Part shown: positions 7,609 through 16,170 of the stretch, piece by piece
Numbering within the stretch: position 1 is the first letter of the stretch
Layout of the letters: the number at the start of each line of letters is the position of its first letter
Origin: an uncultured Bacteroidia bacterium
GTDB taxonomy: Bacteria; Bacteroidota; Bacteroidia; Bacteroidales; F082
Assembly: GCA_902785755.1 (NCBI GenBank)
Contig: CACZZO010000007.1
Coordinates: forward strand, 108,734-172,733
DNA length: 64,000 nucleotides
Direction: 5' to 3'
Translations under genes and position numbers: made by a program
Notes under the pieces: model-generated
Database searches by the model: none
Seen by the model: the letters and a program-made list of their open reading frames with translations, nothing else
What the model was told of the DNA's origin: nothing

Positions 7609-8725
7609 TTATTCTTTTTTGCCTCCAAATTCCATCAAATATGCCTTCAAAAAAGCATCAATATTTCCATCCATAACGCTTTGGACATCAGAGGTCTGGT
7701 AGTTGGTGCGATGGTCTTTCACGCGGCGGTCGTCGAAAACGTAGCTACGAATTTGGCTGCCCCATTCGATTTTCAGCTTGCCCGCCTCGATTTTGTTCTG
7801 CTCTTCCATACGGTGGCGCATCTCGCGGTCGTAGAGTTGCGACTTTAGGAGGCGCAAGGCATTCTCACGGTTCTTGGGCTGGTCGCGGGTTTCGGTGTTC
7901 TCGATGAGGATTTCCTCTTCCTCGCCCGTGTAGGGGTCTTTGTATTGGTAGCGCAAACGCACGCCCGACTCCACCTTGTTCACGTTCTGGCCGCCTGCAC
8001 CGCCACTGCGGAAGGTGTCCCACGACAGGCGCGACTGCTCGACCACAATCTCAATCGTGTCGTCGACAAGCGGAGTGACGAACACCGAGGCAAAGGAAGT
8101 CATTCGCTTGCCTTGCGCGTTGTACGGGCTGACGCGCACCAGACGGTGAACGCCGTTTTCTCCTTTCAGGTAGCCGTATGCATAATCGCCTTCAATCTTC
8201 ATCGTCACCTGCTTGATACCTGCATCGTCGGCTTCCAAGAGGTTCGAGATGGTGAGTTTGTACTTGTGGTTTTCGGCGTAGCGCATATACATACGCATCA
8301 GCATCTGCGCCCAGTCTTGTGCCTCGGTGCCGCCCGCGCCCGCGTTGATTTTCAGCACTGCACTCATCGGGTCGGCTTCCTCGCGAAGCATATTCTTGAA
8401 CTCCAAGTTCTCCACAATTTGGATGGCCGCGTTGTATTGCTCGTCCACTTCCTCCTCGGTGGCCTCGCCTTCCTTGGCGAAATCGAACAGCACGGCGAGG
8501 TCGTTGCCGGCATCTTCGGCTTCCTTGTAGCCGTTGAGCCAGCCTTTCACCTCGCGCACCTTTTTCATTGTGGCTTCGGCGGCTTTGGGGTCGGCCCAAA
8601 ACTGCGGGTCTTGGGTCTTTTCGTCTAATTCCTGTGCTTCGATGGTACGTCTGTCGACGTCAAAGATACCTCCTCAAGGCATCAATCCTCTTACATAAGT
8701 CTTTAAGTTGGTCTTGGGTAATCAT
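7609..8725 (-). CDS. prfB: Peptide chain release factor 2 with programmed +1 frameshift
   Basis: Releases peptides at UGA and UAA codons. Translation starts at the ATG at 8725 (MITQDQLKDLCKRIDALRRYL), meets an in-frame TGA at 8662-8660, and continues after a +1 shift into the main frame (DVDRRTIEAQELDEKTQ...), giving about 371 residues. The site has an AGGAGG Shine-Dalgarno-like stretch, then TATCTTTGAC, the classical RF2 autoregulatory slippery site: low RF2 lets the ribosome slip at CTT before TGA. The GGQ catalytic motif (GGAGGQNVNK) is near residue 244; the stop-recognition tripeptide region reads SPY where E. coli has SPF. A gene finder that ignores the shift would start at the internal ATG at 8568. 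Confidence 0.95.
8656..8676 (-). promoter_or_regulatory. prfB programmed +1 frameshift site
   Basis: On the minus strand AGGAGG is followed by TAT CTT TGA C. The SD-like hexamer is three bases upstream of the CTT slip codon, the same geometry as in E. coli prfB. This is notable in a genome where SD sequences are otherwise weak at gene starts. Confidence 0.95.
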
Positions 8726-8747
8726 ATCTAAAGTGTTTTTCAGGCTG

Positions 8748-8755
8748 CAAAGGTA
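8748..8755 (-). promoter_or_regulatory. -7 box of prfB
   Basis: TACCTTTG on the minus strand, 22 bases upstream of the prfB ATG, matches TAnnTTTG. Confidence 0.55.
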
Positions 8756-8785
8756 AAGATTTTTGCGGGATTTGCGTGGATTTTG

Positions 8786-8793
8786 TATTTTTG
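8786..8793 (+). promoter_or_regulatory. -7 box of the BspA-like gene
   Basis: TATTTTTG on the plus strand, 42 bases before the start at 8836, matches TAnnTTTG. Confidence 0.55.
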
Positions 8794-8835
8794 TCCCTTT
8801 GAAAAACATTGTATCACCCATTAAACCTTTGAATT

Positions 8836-10473
8836 ATGACGAAGAATTACTTGAAACAAGTTGTTTTGCTGGTCTTGTTGGCTTTTGGCCTGACCCAATT
8901 GAATGCCCAAACTTTCACTTACGGCGACTTGATTTATGAAGTCAATTACGGCGGCACTTCCGTCACCCTTTTGGAACACGTGGATGGCACCGATGCCACG
9001 GGTACATTGACCATTCCTGACTATGTGGTCTATAATGGAAACAACTACGCTGTCACCATCATTGACGGCTATGCTTTTAGCTATTGCAGGGGACTTGAAG
9101 GCACTTTGATCCTTCCCAACACCCTTGAGGAAATCGGCGACGATGCCTTTGACTATTGCGGTTTTACTGGCGTGGTGACCATTCCCGCATCGGTGGAATG
9201 GATTGGCTACACGCCTTTCTATGGTTGTGATGGCATTGAGGGCTTTGTAGTGGACCCCGCCAACGAGGACTTCGACTCGCGCGACAACTGCAACGCCATC
9301 ATCAAAAAATACAACGACGAGCTGATTGTCGGTTGCAAAAACTCGACGATTCCTGACGGCGTGGTGTCTATTGCCGAAGATGCCTTTAACCGTTGCAGCG
9401 GCCTGACTTCCATCACCATCCCAAGTTCGGTGACCGAAATCGGCGGTTGGTCGTTTTGGTTCACAGGGCTGACGAGCATCAACATCCCTGCTTCGGTGAC
9501 TTACATCGGCACAAACCCGTTTGGCGGCTGCGCCGAACTGGCAGAAATCACCGTGGAAAGCGGCAACACGGTTTTCGACTCAAGAAACGGTTGCAACGCC
9601 ATCATCAGGACGAGCACCAACGAACTGCTTGCCGGCTGCCAAAACACCGTGATTCCTGACAACGTTACTCGTATCGGCGACAACGCTTTTTACTATTGCA
9701 GCACCCTTACGGGCAAGTTGGTGATTCCCGAAAACATCACTTCCATCGGAAAATATGCCTTTGAAAAATGCACCGGTTTGACGGGTTCCTTGGTCATCCC
9801 CAACACGGTTGTCGAACTCGGCGAGTCGGCTTTTGCCTATTGCTCGGGCTTCGATGGCACCTTGACCCTCAGCGAGAGTTTGACTTTCATCGGAGGCTGG
9901 ACTTTTGAGGAATGTGGAGGTTTCAAAGGTTCATTGGTGATACCCAATTTGGTGACAGAAATCGGTTCCAGCGCGTTTGAAGGCTGCCACGGATTCGATG
10001 GCACCTTGACCCTCTCCAAGAGCTTGGAATATGTAGGAGGTTTCGCTTTTGCAAGTTGTTCGGGCTTCACCGAAGCAGTCATCTTGACCGAAACGCCGCC
10101 CACGCTTGATATGTTTCCTTTCGGTGGCTTCGGCAGCAACAAACTCATCGTGCCTTGCGGATGCGTTTCGGTTTACGAGAACTCCGACTGGAGCGAGCAG
10201 TTCACCAACATCGTCGATGATTGCGTTGCGATTTCGGAAGTGGAAGGCAAGGAAACATCTGTCTATCCCAACCCGACCCAAGGCCGCGTGACCATCACGG
10301 CGGAAGGCATCCGTCACATCAGCATCTATAATATAATAGGTGTGAAGGTGTTTGAAAGCACCGTCAATGCCGATGCTTTCGAGTTTGATTTCAGCGGCCA
10401 TAATGCCGGGGTTTATCTGGTCAGGACGGAAACCGCGAAAGGCGTTGAGGCCAAATTGGTTACGGTGGAATAA
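8836..10473 (+). CDS. BspA-like leucine-rich-repeat surface protein with T9SS sorting domain
   Basis: 545 residues. A signal peptide (VVLLVLLAFGLTQLNAQ) is followed by about nine BspA-type LRR units (for example IGDNAFYYCSTLTGKLVIP and SITIPSSVTEIGGWSFWF) of ~23 residues each, then a C-terminal T9SS type A sorting domain: SVYPNPTQGRVTI ... GVYLVRTETAKGVEAKLVTV (~470-545). Such proteins are exported by type IX secretion and displayed on the cell surface or released; BspA homologues bind host matrix proteins or other cells. The specific ligand is unknown. Monocistronic by its spacing, with a -7 box upstream. Confidence 0.9.
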   Translation: MTKNYLKQVVLLVLLAFGLTQLNAQTFTYGDLIYEVNYGGTSVTLLEHVDGTDATGTLTIPDYVVYNGNNYAVTIIDGYAFSYCRGLEGTLILPNTLEEIGDDAFDYCGFTGVVTIPASVEWIGYTPFYGCDGIEGFVVDPANEDFDSRDNCNAIIKKYNDELIVGCKNSTIPDGVVSIAEDAFNRCSGLTSITIPSSVTEIGGWSFWFTGLTSINIPASVTYIGTNPFGGCAELAEITVESGNTVFDSRNGCNAIIRTSTNELLAGCQNTVIPDNVTRIGDNAFYYCSTLTGKLVIPENITSIGKYAFEKCTGLTGSLVIPNTVVELGESAFAYCSGFDGTLTLSESLTFIGGWTFEECGGFKGSLVIPNLVTEIGSSAFEGCHGFDGTLTLSKSLEYVGGFAFASCSGFTEAVILTETPPTLDMFPFGGFGSNKLIVPCGCVSVYENSDWSEQFTNIVDDCVAISEVEGKETSVYPNPTQGRVTITAEGIRHISIYNIIGVKVFESTVNADAFEFDFSGHNAGVYLVRTETAKGVEAKLVTVE

Positions 10474-10527
10474 AACCTGTGGGGATTGATAAAGCGGTGG
10501 AAGAAGATGGAAATATTGTGATTTTCT

Positions 10528-10570
10528 TGTTATAATGGAAAATTATTATATTATTTTTCCGTTATATCAT
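10528..10570. repeat. Inverted repeat in the promoter of ATPase A2
   Basis: TATAATGGAAAATTATTA (from 10530) and TATTATTTTTCCGTTATAT (10549-10567) form imperfect arms (17 of 22 positions pair). The arms end about 12 bases before the -7 box TATTTTTG (10580-10587). A further ATGGAAA half-site is at 10507. The TGGAAAA core is shared with the repeats ahead of A1 and A5. Confidence 0.7.
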
Positions 10571-10579
10571 AAAAAGTGG

Positions 10580-10587
10580 TATTTTTG
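10580..10587 (+). promoter_or_regulatory. -7 box of ATPase A2
   Basis: TATTTTTG, 22 bases before the ATG at 10610. The inverted repeat occupies the expected -33 region and no separate TTG is visible there. Confidence 0.6.
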
Positions 10588-10609
10588 CTGTTGGCTAACA
10601 CATTAAAAT

Positions 10610-11743
10610 ATGATTGAACGACGACTGAAGCAACTCATTCTTCCACGGCTTTTTAAGGGGAAAGCCATTGTGCTGACGGGGCCTCGTCAGGTAGGAAAGA
10701 CCACTTTGCTCCGAATGTTGATGGCTGAGACGGACAAAAAAACATTGTTCTGGAATTGTGATGAACCTGACATACGGCAAAAACTGACAAATCCTACCTC
10801 AACGCAACTACAGGCTGAAACTGCCCAATATGAACTCGTCTTCATAGACGAGGCGCAACGTGTGCCAAACATAGGCGTTACGCTGAAATTGCTCATCGAC
10901 AATCTTCCGATGAAACAAATCGTTGTCACAGGATCGTCGGCTTTGCAACTCTCCAATTCCATTAACGAGCCCTTGACAGGAAGGAAATATGAATACAATG
11001 TGTTTCCTTTTTCTTCAGAGGAACTTATTGACAATCACGGCTCTATGGATGAAAAGAGACTTTTGGAACGTAGATTGGTGTATGGCGCGTATCCTGAAGT
11101 GGCCAATTCGCAAGGGGAGGAGCGCGAAACTTTGTCGAATCTCGTCAATAGTTATCTTTACAAGGACGTCTTCGCTTTTCAGGATGTGCGGAAGCCTGAG
11201 ATTATTGAGCAATTGCTGCAGGCTTTGGCTCTGCAAATGGGTAGCGAGGTGTCATTTAATGAACTATCCAAGTTGTTGGGTCTCAATTCACAAACGGTGC
11301 AGCGCTACATTGATTTGTTGGAGAAGTCATACATCTTATTTCATCTGCGTTCGTTCAGCCGCAATTTGAGAAACGAGTTGAAGAAAAGCCGGAAAATCTA
11401 TTTCTTCGACAATGGGGTGCGCAATGCGATTCTTGGCGATTTCAAGCCGCTTCAACTTCGACAAGACGCGGGGGCGTTGTGGGAAAACTTTCTTGTGAGT
11501 GAGCGCTTGAAGCACAATTCCTATAGCCTTTTCTATGGTAAAAGTTACTTTTGGCGAACCCAACAGCAACAGGAAGTCGATTATCTGGAAGACATCGACG
11601 GTGTTTTGCATACCTACGAGTTCAAATGGAGTAAGGCCAAACAGCCAAAACTGACCGAAACTTTCGCCCACAATTATCCTGAGCATACCTTCACGGTTGT
11701 CAATCCAGATAATTATCAGGACTTTGTAACTGGCAGAATCTGA
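10610..11743 (+). CDS. ATPase A2: AAA_14/DUF4143 family P-loop ATPase
   Basis: 377 residues. Walker A GPRQVGKT is at residues 24-31 and Walker B is LVFIDEAQR; the strand VVTGSSALQL follows. A helix-turn-helix-like stretch (FNELSKLLGLNSQTVQRYID) separates the ATPase core from a C-terminal nuclease-like part with QEVDYLED...HTYEFKW as the putative D-x-E-x-K core. This is the compact form of the family, unlike the longer A1/A5. Role unknown. It stands alone between the BspA-like gene and the S41 protease gene, with a private inverted repeat upstream and a 51-bp repeated element downstream. Confidence 0.9.
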   Translation: MIERRLKQLILPRLFKGKAIVLTGPRQVGKTTLLRMLMAETDKKTLFWNCDEPDIRQKLTNPTSTQLQAETAQYELVFIDEAQRVPNIGVTLKLLIDNLPMKQIVVTGSSALQLSNSINEPLTGRKYEYNVFPFSSEELIDNHGSMDEKRLLERRLVYGAYPEVANSQGEERETLSNLVNSYLYKDVFAFQDVRKPEIIEQLLQALALQMGSEVSFNELSKLLGLNSQTVQRYIDLLEKSYILFHLRSFSRNLRNELKKSRKIYFFDNGVRNAILGDFKPLQLRQDAGALWENFLVSERLKHNSYSLFYGKSYFWRTQQQQEVDYLEDIDGVLHTYEFKWSKAKQPKLTETFAHNYPEHTFTVVNPDNYQDFVTGRI

Positions 11744-11856
11744 CTTGATGGGACGAAGTGGTTGAGTATGAAAAACTCTCGCCTTTTCGTTGGAGTTTTA
11801 TGCTTATAAAATCCTGATGGAAGGACTTTCTTTGGAGGAGATGCGATTTGAAAAAG

Positions 11857-11907
11857 TGTTGCCTCCAACCAACACTTTTCCATAAAAACTGCTGTCTGTA
11901 GGCAACA
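11857..11907 (+). repeat. 51-bp repeated element, copy 1
   Basis: Ends TGTTGCCT and AGGCAACA are inverted. The interior (CTTTTCCATAAAAACTGCTG...) is nearly identical to a second 51-bp copy at 15938-15988. The left part can also fold as AAAAGTGTTG/CAACACTTTT. It lies 114 bp after A2. The 80 bases before it read as a coding-like tail (EGLSLEEMRFEKVLPPTNTF then stop), possibly a gene remnant. Confidence 0.8.
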
Positions 11908-12001
11908 TCTTTTATTTTTATTGCGTTATGTCACAAAACGCCGCCCTTATGCGTCATATTGACAAAGATAGTTTTTACCGACAATTCCAAAACAAATCAT
12001 T

Positions 12002-14116
12002 ATGAATAAAAAAATGTGTTTCGTTTTGCTGCTTCTTGCCAGCAACTTTGCTTTCGCCCAAGACAACTACCTTTGGCCCATTCAAGGAAAAAAGGCTGGC
12101 GAAGACATTCTCTACCGTCCGCAAGACTATATCGGCGTGGCCGATGGCGTGAATCAAGCCGAGTTGAATTTTAACCATTTGATTATTGGTGCACCTTTGG
12201 GAACGCCAGTGCTTTGCCCCGTCGATGGGACTATCACGCACGCCAACATTCTCTACAGCAACAGTTTCAGTTGTTCTATTGATGTATTTAACCAACAAAC
12301 GGGCAACTTCGAGCAAGACTCACTTCTGTTCATCGAGTGGGGAATGTCGCCGGAAAAGATTCGTTATATGAACACAAGTGTTTCCATTCGCGTTGCCGAC
12401 GGACGAGTGGTGCACGTGAGCGGTATGCGCCCGTTGCGGCTGTTCAAGACGGGCGAAACCCTGCATCGGGGCGATGTGTTGGGCATCGTGGGCTATTATT
12501 ACAAGCGCATCAAGGAGCCTTGCGTGGTGGTCAGCATCTCCAAAAACTCGCAAGCCGTTGACCCGATGACACCTTTCGGCCTGAAGACCACTTTCATCCC
12601 GCCCAAAGCAAACAACAAGACCCAACTGACATACGATGAGGCCATTGCCGACCTTGACGAACTGATGGATGCCTTCGAGGATGCCTTCCCTGGATTGTAC
12701 GACTACACTTCAAAGGAGGAGTTTGACGCTTTCCTCGCCCGAAAGAAGGCGACGATAGGCGAAACCATTCCTATCGGCGACTTTGAAGTGATAGTGCATT
12801 CCGTGATTTCCAAAGTGTGCGACAGCCATACCTCCATCATTTCCGAATCGAAGATAAAGGGCGTAACTATGCCAAACTCGGTGCTGTTGGGTTGGTTTAA
12901 CGACACCCTTCAGGTGTGGCGAGCCGTTCCGAAGTACAAAGAATATCTTGGCAAAAAGGTGGTTTCGGTGAACGGCATTCCTGCCGACTCGTTGAAAACG
13001 TTGTTGTTGGAGTTTGACGAAGCTTCCGATGGCTATGTGAAGAGCTGCGGAGATCTTGTACTGATTTATGGAATGGACAATTATTTTTGTGAACAAATCG
13101 CAAAAGATTGCAATATCACCGTCACTTTTGCCGACGGCGAGACGAAGCGCTTTGAGCAGATGGGACGCAAAGACCCTGCTCGCGAACCGAAGTGGATAGA
13201 ATATGCATACCATCATTTCCACGTCGACGAAAAAGCGCTTTTCCAGTATAAAAAACTCTCGGATTCGGTGGCTTATCTCGATATCCGAACTTTCGAATTA
13301 GACGAAATGCAGGAAGATAGCGTGAGGGCATTTTTCACACAAATCATTGCCGACAGCATTCCTAACCTCATCATCGACCTGCGCGACAACTACGGCGGCC
13401 CGCGTGAGGTGATGGAAACCATTTATTCCTACCTTGCGCAAAAGCCGTTCTGCACCTCGCTTTACCGATTTGTGAACAAGAGAGGCGGCTACAAATGTTT
13501 CGGCGGCAGTTGTCCCGTGGACGAGGAGTCAACAATGGTTTTCCCTGATTATGAGCCGCTTGCCAACGGTGAAGGCTTCGTGAAGAACGAGCCGGAATGG
13601 GTTAATCCTGACAGTTTAGTCAACTACAAGGGGCGGCTGTATGTGCTGACGAACGAGGCCTCGTTTTCGGCTTCTGCGTCTTTCGCGGGCTATGTGAAGA
13701 AGCAAAACAGGGGAGTGCTGGTCGGGCGCGAGACGGGTTCGGCTTACCATCAGATGAAAGCCGAGCATTTCACGCAATATATGATGCCCGCTTCCGGTAT
13801 CACCGTGCAGATTCCGATGATCAAGATTGTGGCTGACACAGTGGTGAACGAGCGTTTTCCCTTCGGTCGCGGAGTGCTGCCCGACTATCCCGTCAACTTC
13901 ACGCCCGAGGAGCTATCCTTTGCCCACGGCGACTCCATCCTGAACTACACCCAACAACTCATCCGCGAGGGGAAGTACATCTATTATGTTGAGCCTGAAC
14001 CTGAAACGCTTGGTTCAGTTGAGGAAACAGGGAAGGGCTTTCCTTGGCTTTGGGTTGTCGGTGGCGGAGTAATGGTTTTGTTTGGGATTGCCGTGCTGGT
14101 GCGGAAGAATCGATAG
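12002..14116 (+). CDS. S41-family (C-terminal processing) peptidase with N-terminal M23-like domain
   Basis: 704 residues. A signal peptide (MCFVLLLLASNFAFAQ) precedes a lysostaphin/M23-like beta domain (~residues 25-195, with APLGTPVLCPVDGTI and RGDVLGIVGYYYKRI). The segment lacks a clear HxD/HxH zinc set, so it is probably non-catalytic. Next comes an S41 tail-specific protease region with LIIDLRDNYGGPREV (~455) and the serine-containing TNEASFSASASFAGYV (~549-564), then a closing transmembrane helix (WLWVVGGGVMVLFGIAVLV). It likely acts in the periplasm or envelope on peptides or peptidoglycan-linked substrates. The M23 + S41 combination is unusual in my experience. Confidence 0.8.
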   Translation: MNKKMCFVLLLLASNFAFAQDNYLWPIQGKKAGEDILYRPQDYIGVADGVNQAELNFNHLIIGAPLGTPVLCPVDGTITHANILYSNSFSCSIDVFNQQTGNFEQDSLLFIEWGMSPEKIRYMNTSVSIRVADGRVVHVSGMRPLRLFKTGETLHRGDVLGIVGYYYKRIKEPCVVVSISKNSQAVDPMTPFGLKTTFIPPKANNKTQLTYDEAIADLDELMDAFEDAFPGLYDYTSKEEFDAFLARKKATIGETIPIGDFEVIVHSVISKVCDSHTSIISESKIKGVTMPNSVLLGWFNDTLQVWRAVPKYKEYLGKKVVSVNGIPADSLKTLLLEFDEASDGYVKSCGDLVLIYGMDNYFCEQIAKDCNITVTFADGETKRFEQMGRKDPAREPKWIEYAYHHFHVDEKALFQYKKLSDSVAYLDIRTFELDEMQEDSVRAFFTQIIADSIPNLIIDLRDNYGGPREVMETIYSYLAQKPFCTSLYRFVNKRGGYKCFGGSCPVDEESTMVFPDYEPLANGEGFVKNEPEWVNPDSLVNYKGRLYVLTNEASFSASASFAGYVKKQNRGVLVGRETGSAYHQMKAEHFTQYMMPASGITVQIPMIKIVADTVVNERFPFGRGVLPDYPVNFTPEELSFAHGDSILNYTQQLIREGKYIYYVEPEPETLGSVEETGKGFPWLWVVGGGVMVLFGIAVLVRKNR

Positions 14117-14352
14117 AAATCAATACAAAAAAACCAGCATCCAATGAGGCAGTTTCGCGCCAACGAGAGGCTCTATGTCATCAGCAAAGATGTAGGAATC
14201 AGGCAAATCCGCTATTTGGTTGAAACTTTTTTCCTTGCCGTAATTGTTGGTTATAGGCAACACTTTTTATGTTGTCGACCGCAAAATGGCGCAAATCGAG
14301 GAGCGCAAGTCGCTGATGGAGAGCGAGAAAGATGCTGTGCAGAGGAAATGAT
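14117..14352. other. Degenerate intergenic stretch
   Basis: No convincing gene. A short open stretch (FYVVDRKMAQIEERKSLMES...) directly before position 14351 looks like the C-terminal remnant of a lost gene. A partial, inverted copy of the 51-bp element lies at 14244-14271 (TTGTTGGTTATAGGCAACAC). Confidence 0.4.
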
Positions 14353-15783
14353 TCAAAACAAGTCATCAAGAACAATGCAATTAATAATGTATTCTGAATA
14401 GGCATTGCGTTGCAGGCCGAATGGCGTGATGAAAACAGGGATGATGCCGCCAGAATAGGCGGTTTCTTGCTGGAAACGGGCCATTCGGTTTTGGAATCGG
14501 AGATGTTCCTCATTGTCAATTAGATAACTATTGGGGCTGTATTTAATCTCGCAAATGTTCACCATACGGTCGGCACGCTCAATTATGAGGTCGATTTGGG
14601 CATTACGTCCAATGTCTTCTTCTGTCGAACTTCGCCACGAGTAATAAGTGGTTTTGATGGCCTCAATGCCAAGCGCCTTCTTGATTTTGGGGATGTGGGC
14701 AAGACAAACACGTTCAAAGGCCAAGCCTCTCCAAGTGTTGACTGTGGGCGTGTTTTGGCTTTTGGTCCAGAAATGTTCGTCGTTTTCAATGCCCTTGACG
14801 AATTGCAGATAGAAAGCTGTGTAGAAATCTGTCAGTTGGTACAGCCCGCTTTGTTTGGAGATTTTCTTTTTCTTGATGTTGTAGAACCTAACCAAGTCGC
14901 AGTCAACGAGATTGTTCAGCATTTTGGTAAGCCTTCCGCTCGATTCTTTCCCAATAGTTTGGGCGATTTCCTCCCGCGATAGGCCCTTCTTTTTGTTGAA
15001 CAACGCCTCAATGATGGTGATATACGGGTCGGGATTGAAAAACAAGGTCTTGTAAAGGCGGTGAAATTCGCGTCGCATTTCGCCGTCGGATTGGAAAAAC
15101 AGGCGGTCAATGTTCTGCGCAAGGCTTTCTTCCTTGTTCAGAAGGCTGAGGTAATAAGGTATGCCGCCAAATGCCATATAGGTTTGCAGGACCAAAAGTC
15201 TGTCCCACAGGAAACCGCTCGCTTTCAGGTACTGCTCGGTTTCATAAAGCGTGAATTCCTTGAGGTGCATCTCGTGCGTGATGCGGTCGTGAAGTCCGCC
15301 GTGGCTGTCAATTACGTTTTCCATCATCCAAGAGGTGGCTGACCCGCAAACAACGAGCATAAGGTTGTCTTGCAGTGAAGCCCAACTGTTCCAAAAATAC
15401 CCCAGCGCGTTGGTGAAATCCGATTGACGTGTGTCGAAACAAGGGAGTTCGTCGATGAACACGATGCATCTTTCGCTTTTGCTCATCTTTTTCATCAAGA
15501 AATGACGCAGCATCTGGAATGCATCATACCAGTCTTTGGGTTTTTTTTCGAGCGGATTGCCATATAAATCCATCGCATCGGCGAAAGCGTGCATCTGGGC
15601 GGTTTTGTTTCCTTCCAAGACACCTGTCATAGAGAAGGTGAAACTTTCTCCGAAAATGCTGTTTATCAAGAAGGTTTTGCCCACGCGGCGGCGACCGTAA
15701 AGGGCTATGAATTCCGCTTTCCCCGATTGGGCGTATCTTTCCAGTAGTTTGGTTTCTTCTTGGCGACCGATGACTCCGTTCAT
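14353..15783 (-). CDS. ATPase A3: archaeal-type P-loop ATPase with DUF234-like C-terminus
   Basis: 476 residues from the ATG at 15783; the frame is open farther upstream through the repeat array, but MNGVIGRQEETKLLERY is the typical family start. Walker A GRRRVGKT is at residues 30-37 and Walker B is CIVFIDELP. A winged-helix-like middle section (GLSREEIAQTIGKESSGRLTKML) precedes a nuclease-like end with AQIDLIIERADRMVNICEIK. A -7 box TATTTTTG (15805-15812, complement) lies 21 bases upstream. The gene is framed by two inverted copies of the 51-bp element (partial at 14244, full at 15938). Function unknown. Confidence 0.88.
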   Translation of the reverse strand: MNGVIGRQEETKLLERYAQSGKAEFIALYGRRRVGKTFLINSIFGESFTFSMTGVLEGNKTAQMHAFADAMDLYGNPLEKKPKDWYDAFQMLRHFLMKKMSKSERCIVFIDELPCFDTRQSDFTNALGYFWNSWASLQDNLMLVVCGSATSWMMENVIDSHGGLHDRITHEMHLKEFTLYETEQYLKASGFLWDRLLVLQTYMAFGGIPYYLSLLNKEESLAQNIDRLFFQSDGEMRREFHRLYKTLFFNPDPYITIIEALFNKKKGLSREEIAQTIGKESSGRLTKMLNNLVDCDLVRFYNIKKKKISKQSGLYQLTDFYTAFYLQFVKGIENDEHFWTKSQNTPTVNTWRGLAFERVCLAHIPKIKKALGIEAIKTTYYSWRSSTEEDIGRNAQIDLIIERADRMVNICEIKYSPNSYLIDNEEHLRFQNRMARFQQETAYSGGIIPVFITPFGLQRNAYSEYIINCIVLDDLF

Positions 15784-15834
15784 TGCAATTGGTTTTACAG
15801 ACTGCAAAAATAGCAAAATGGAATAAAACTCGCG

Positions 15835-15918
15835 TTCCAAATCGAAGAAATTTTTCTTGATTTGGAAACTTTTCACAAACTCATATTCCAAATCGATGAT
15901 TTTTTAGGTGATTTGGAA
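15835..15918. repeat. Two 51-bp units of an inverted pair upstream of ATPase A3
   Basis: TTCCAAATC at 15835 and 15886 and GATTTGGAA at 15859 and 15910. Each unit carries one pair, and both half-sites repeat at exactly 51 bp. The array begins ~22 bases upstream of the A3 -7 box. The half-site TTTGGAA resembles the TTGGAAAA cores ahead of A1 and A5. Confidence 0.85.
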
Positions 15919-15937
15919 ACCAAGTTTAAGTATAAGG

Positions 15938-15988
15938 TGTTGCCTCTAACCAATACTTTTCCATAAAAACTGCTGTCTGTAGGCAACA
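15938..15988 (+). repeat. 51-bp repeated element, copy 2
   Basis: TGTTGCCT...AGGCAACA, the same length as and nearly identical to copy 1 at 11857-11907 (a few substitutions in the left third). It lies immediately beyond the A3 repeat array. Together with the inverted partial copy at 14244-14271 it brackets the A3 gene. Confidence 0.8.
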
Positions 15989-16112
15989 TTTTCTCGGAAT
16001 CGATTAGAACGGTTTGTCAATGAAGTAATTTGTTTTCATTGATAATCAATATAATACAACTGTTATCAAAAATAGTTTGAAAAATAATATAGTTTATAAC
16101 ATAAACTTGTTT

Positions 16113-16120
16113 ATTTTTGC
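16113..16120 (+). promoter_or_regulatory. -7 box of the 16171 membrane-protein operon
   Basis: TATTTTTG matching TAnnTTTG, about 50 bases before the start at 16171, with a CTTG 5' of it. The 120 bases further upstream are AT-rich and show nothing else recognisable. Confidence 0.55.
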
Positions 16121-16170
16121 AGCGTCAAATGACACAAACACTAAATATCTTAACCTAAACTTTACGCATT

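Noticed and set aside
14144..14401. 85-codon plus-strand frame between the S41 and A3 genes
   Set aside because: Composition unlike a protein, overlaps the 3' end of A3 and crosses the partial 51-bp element.
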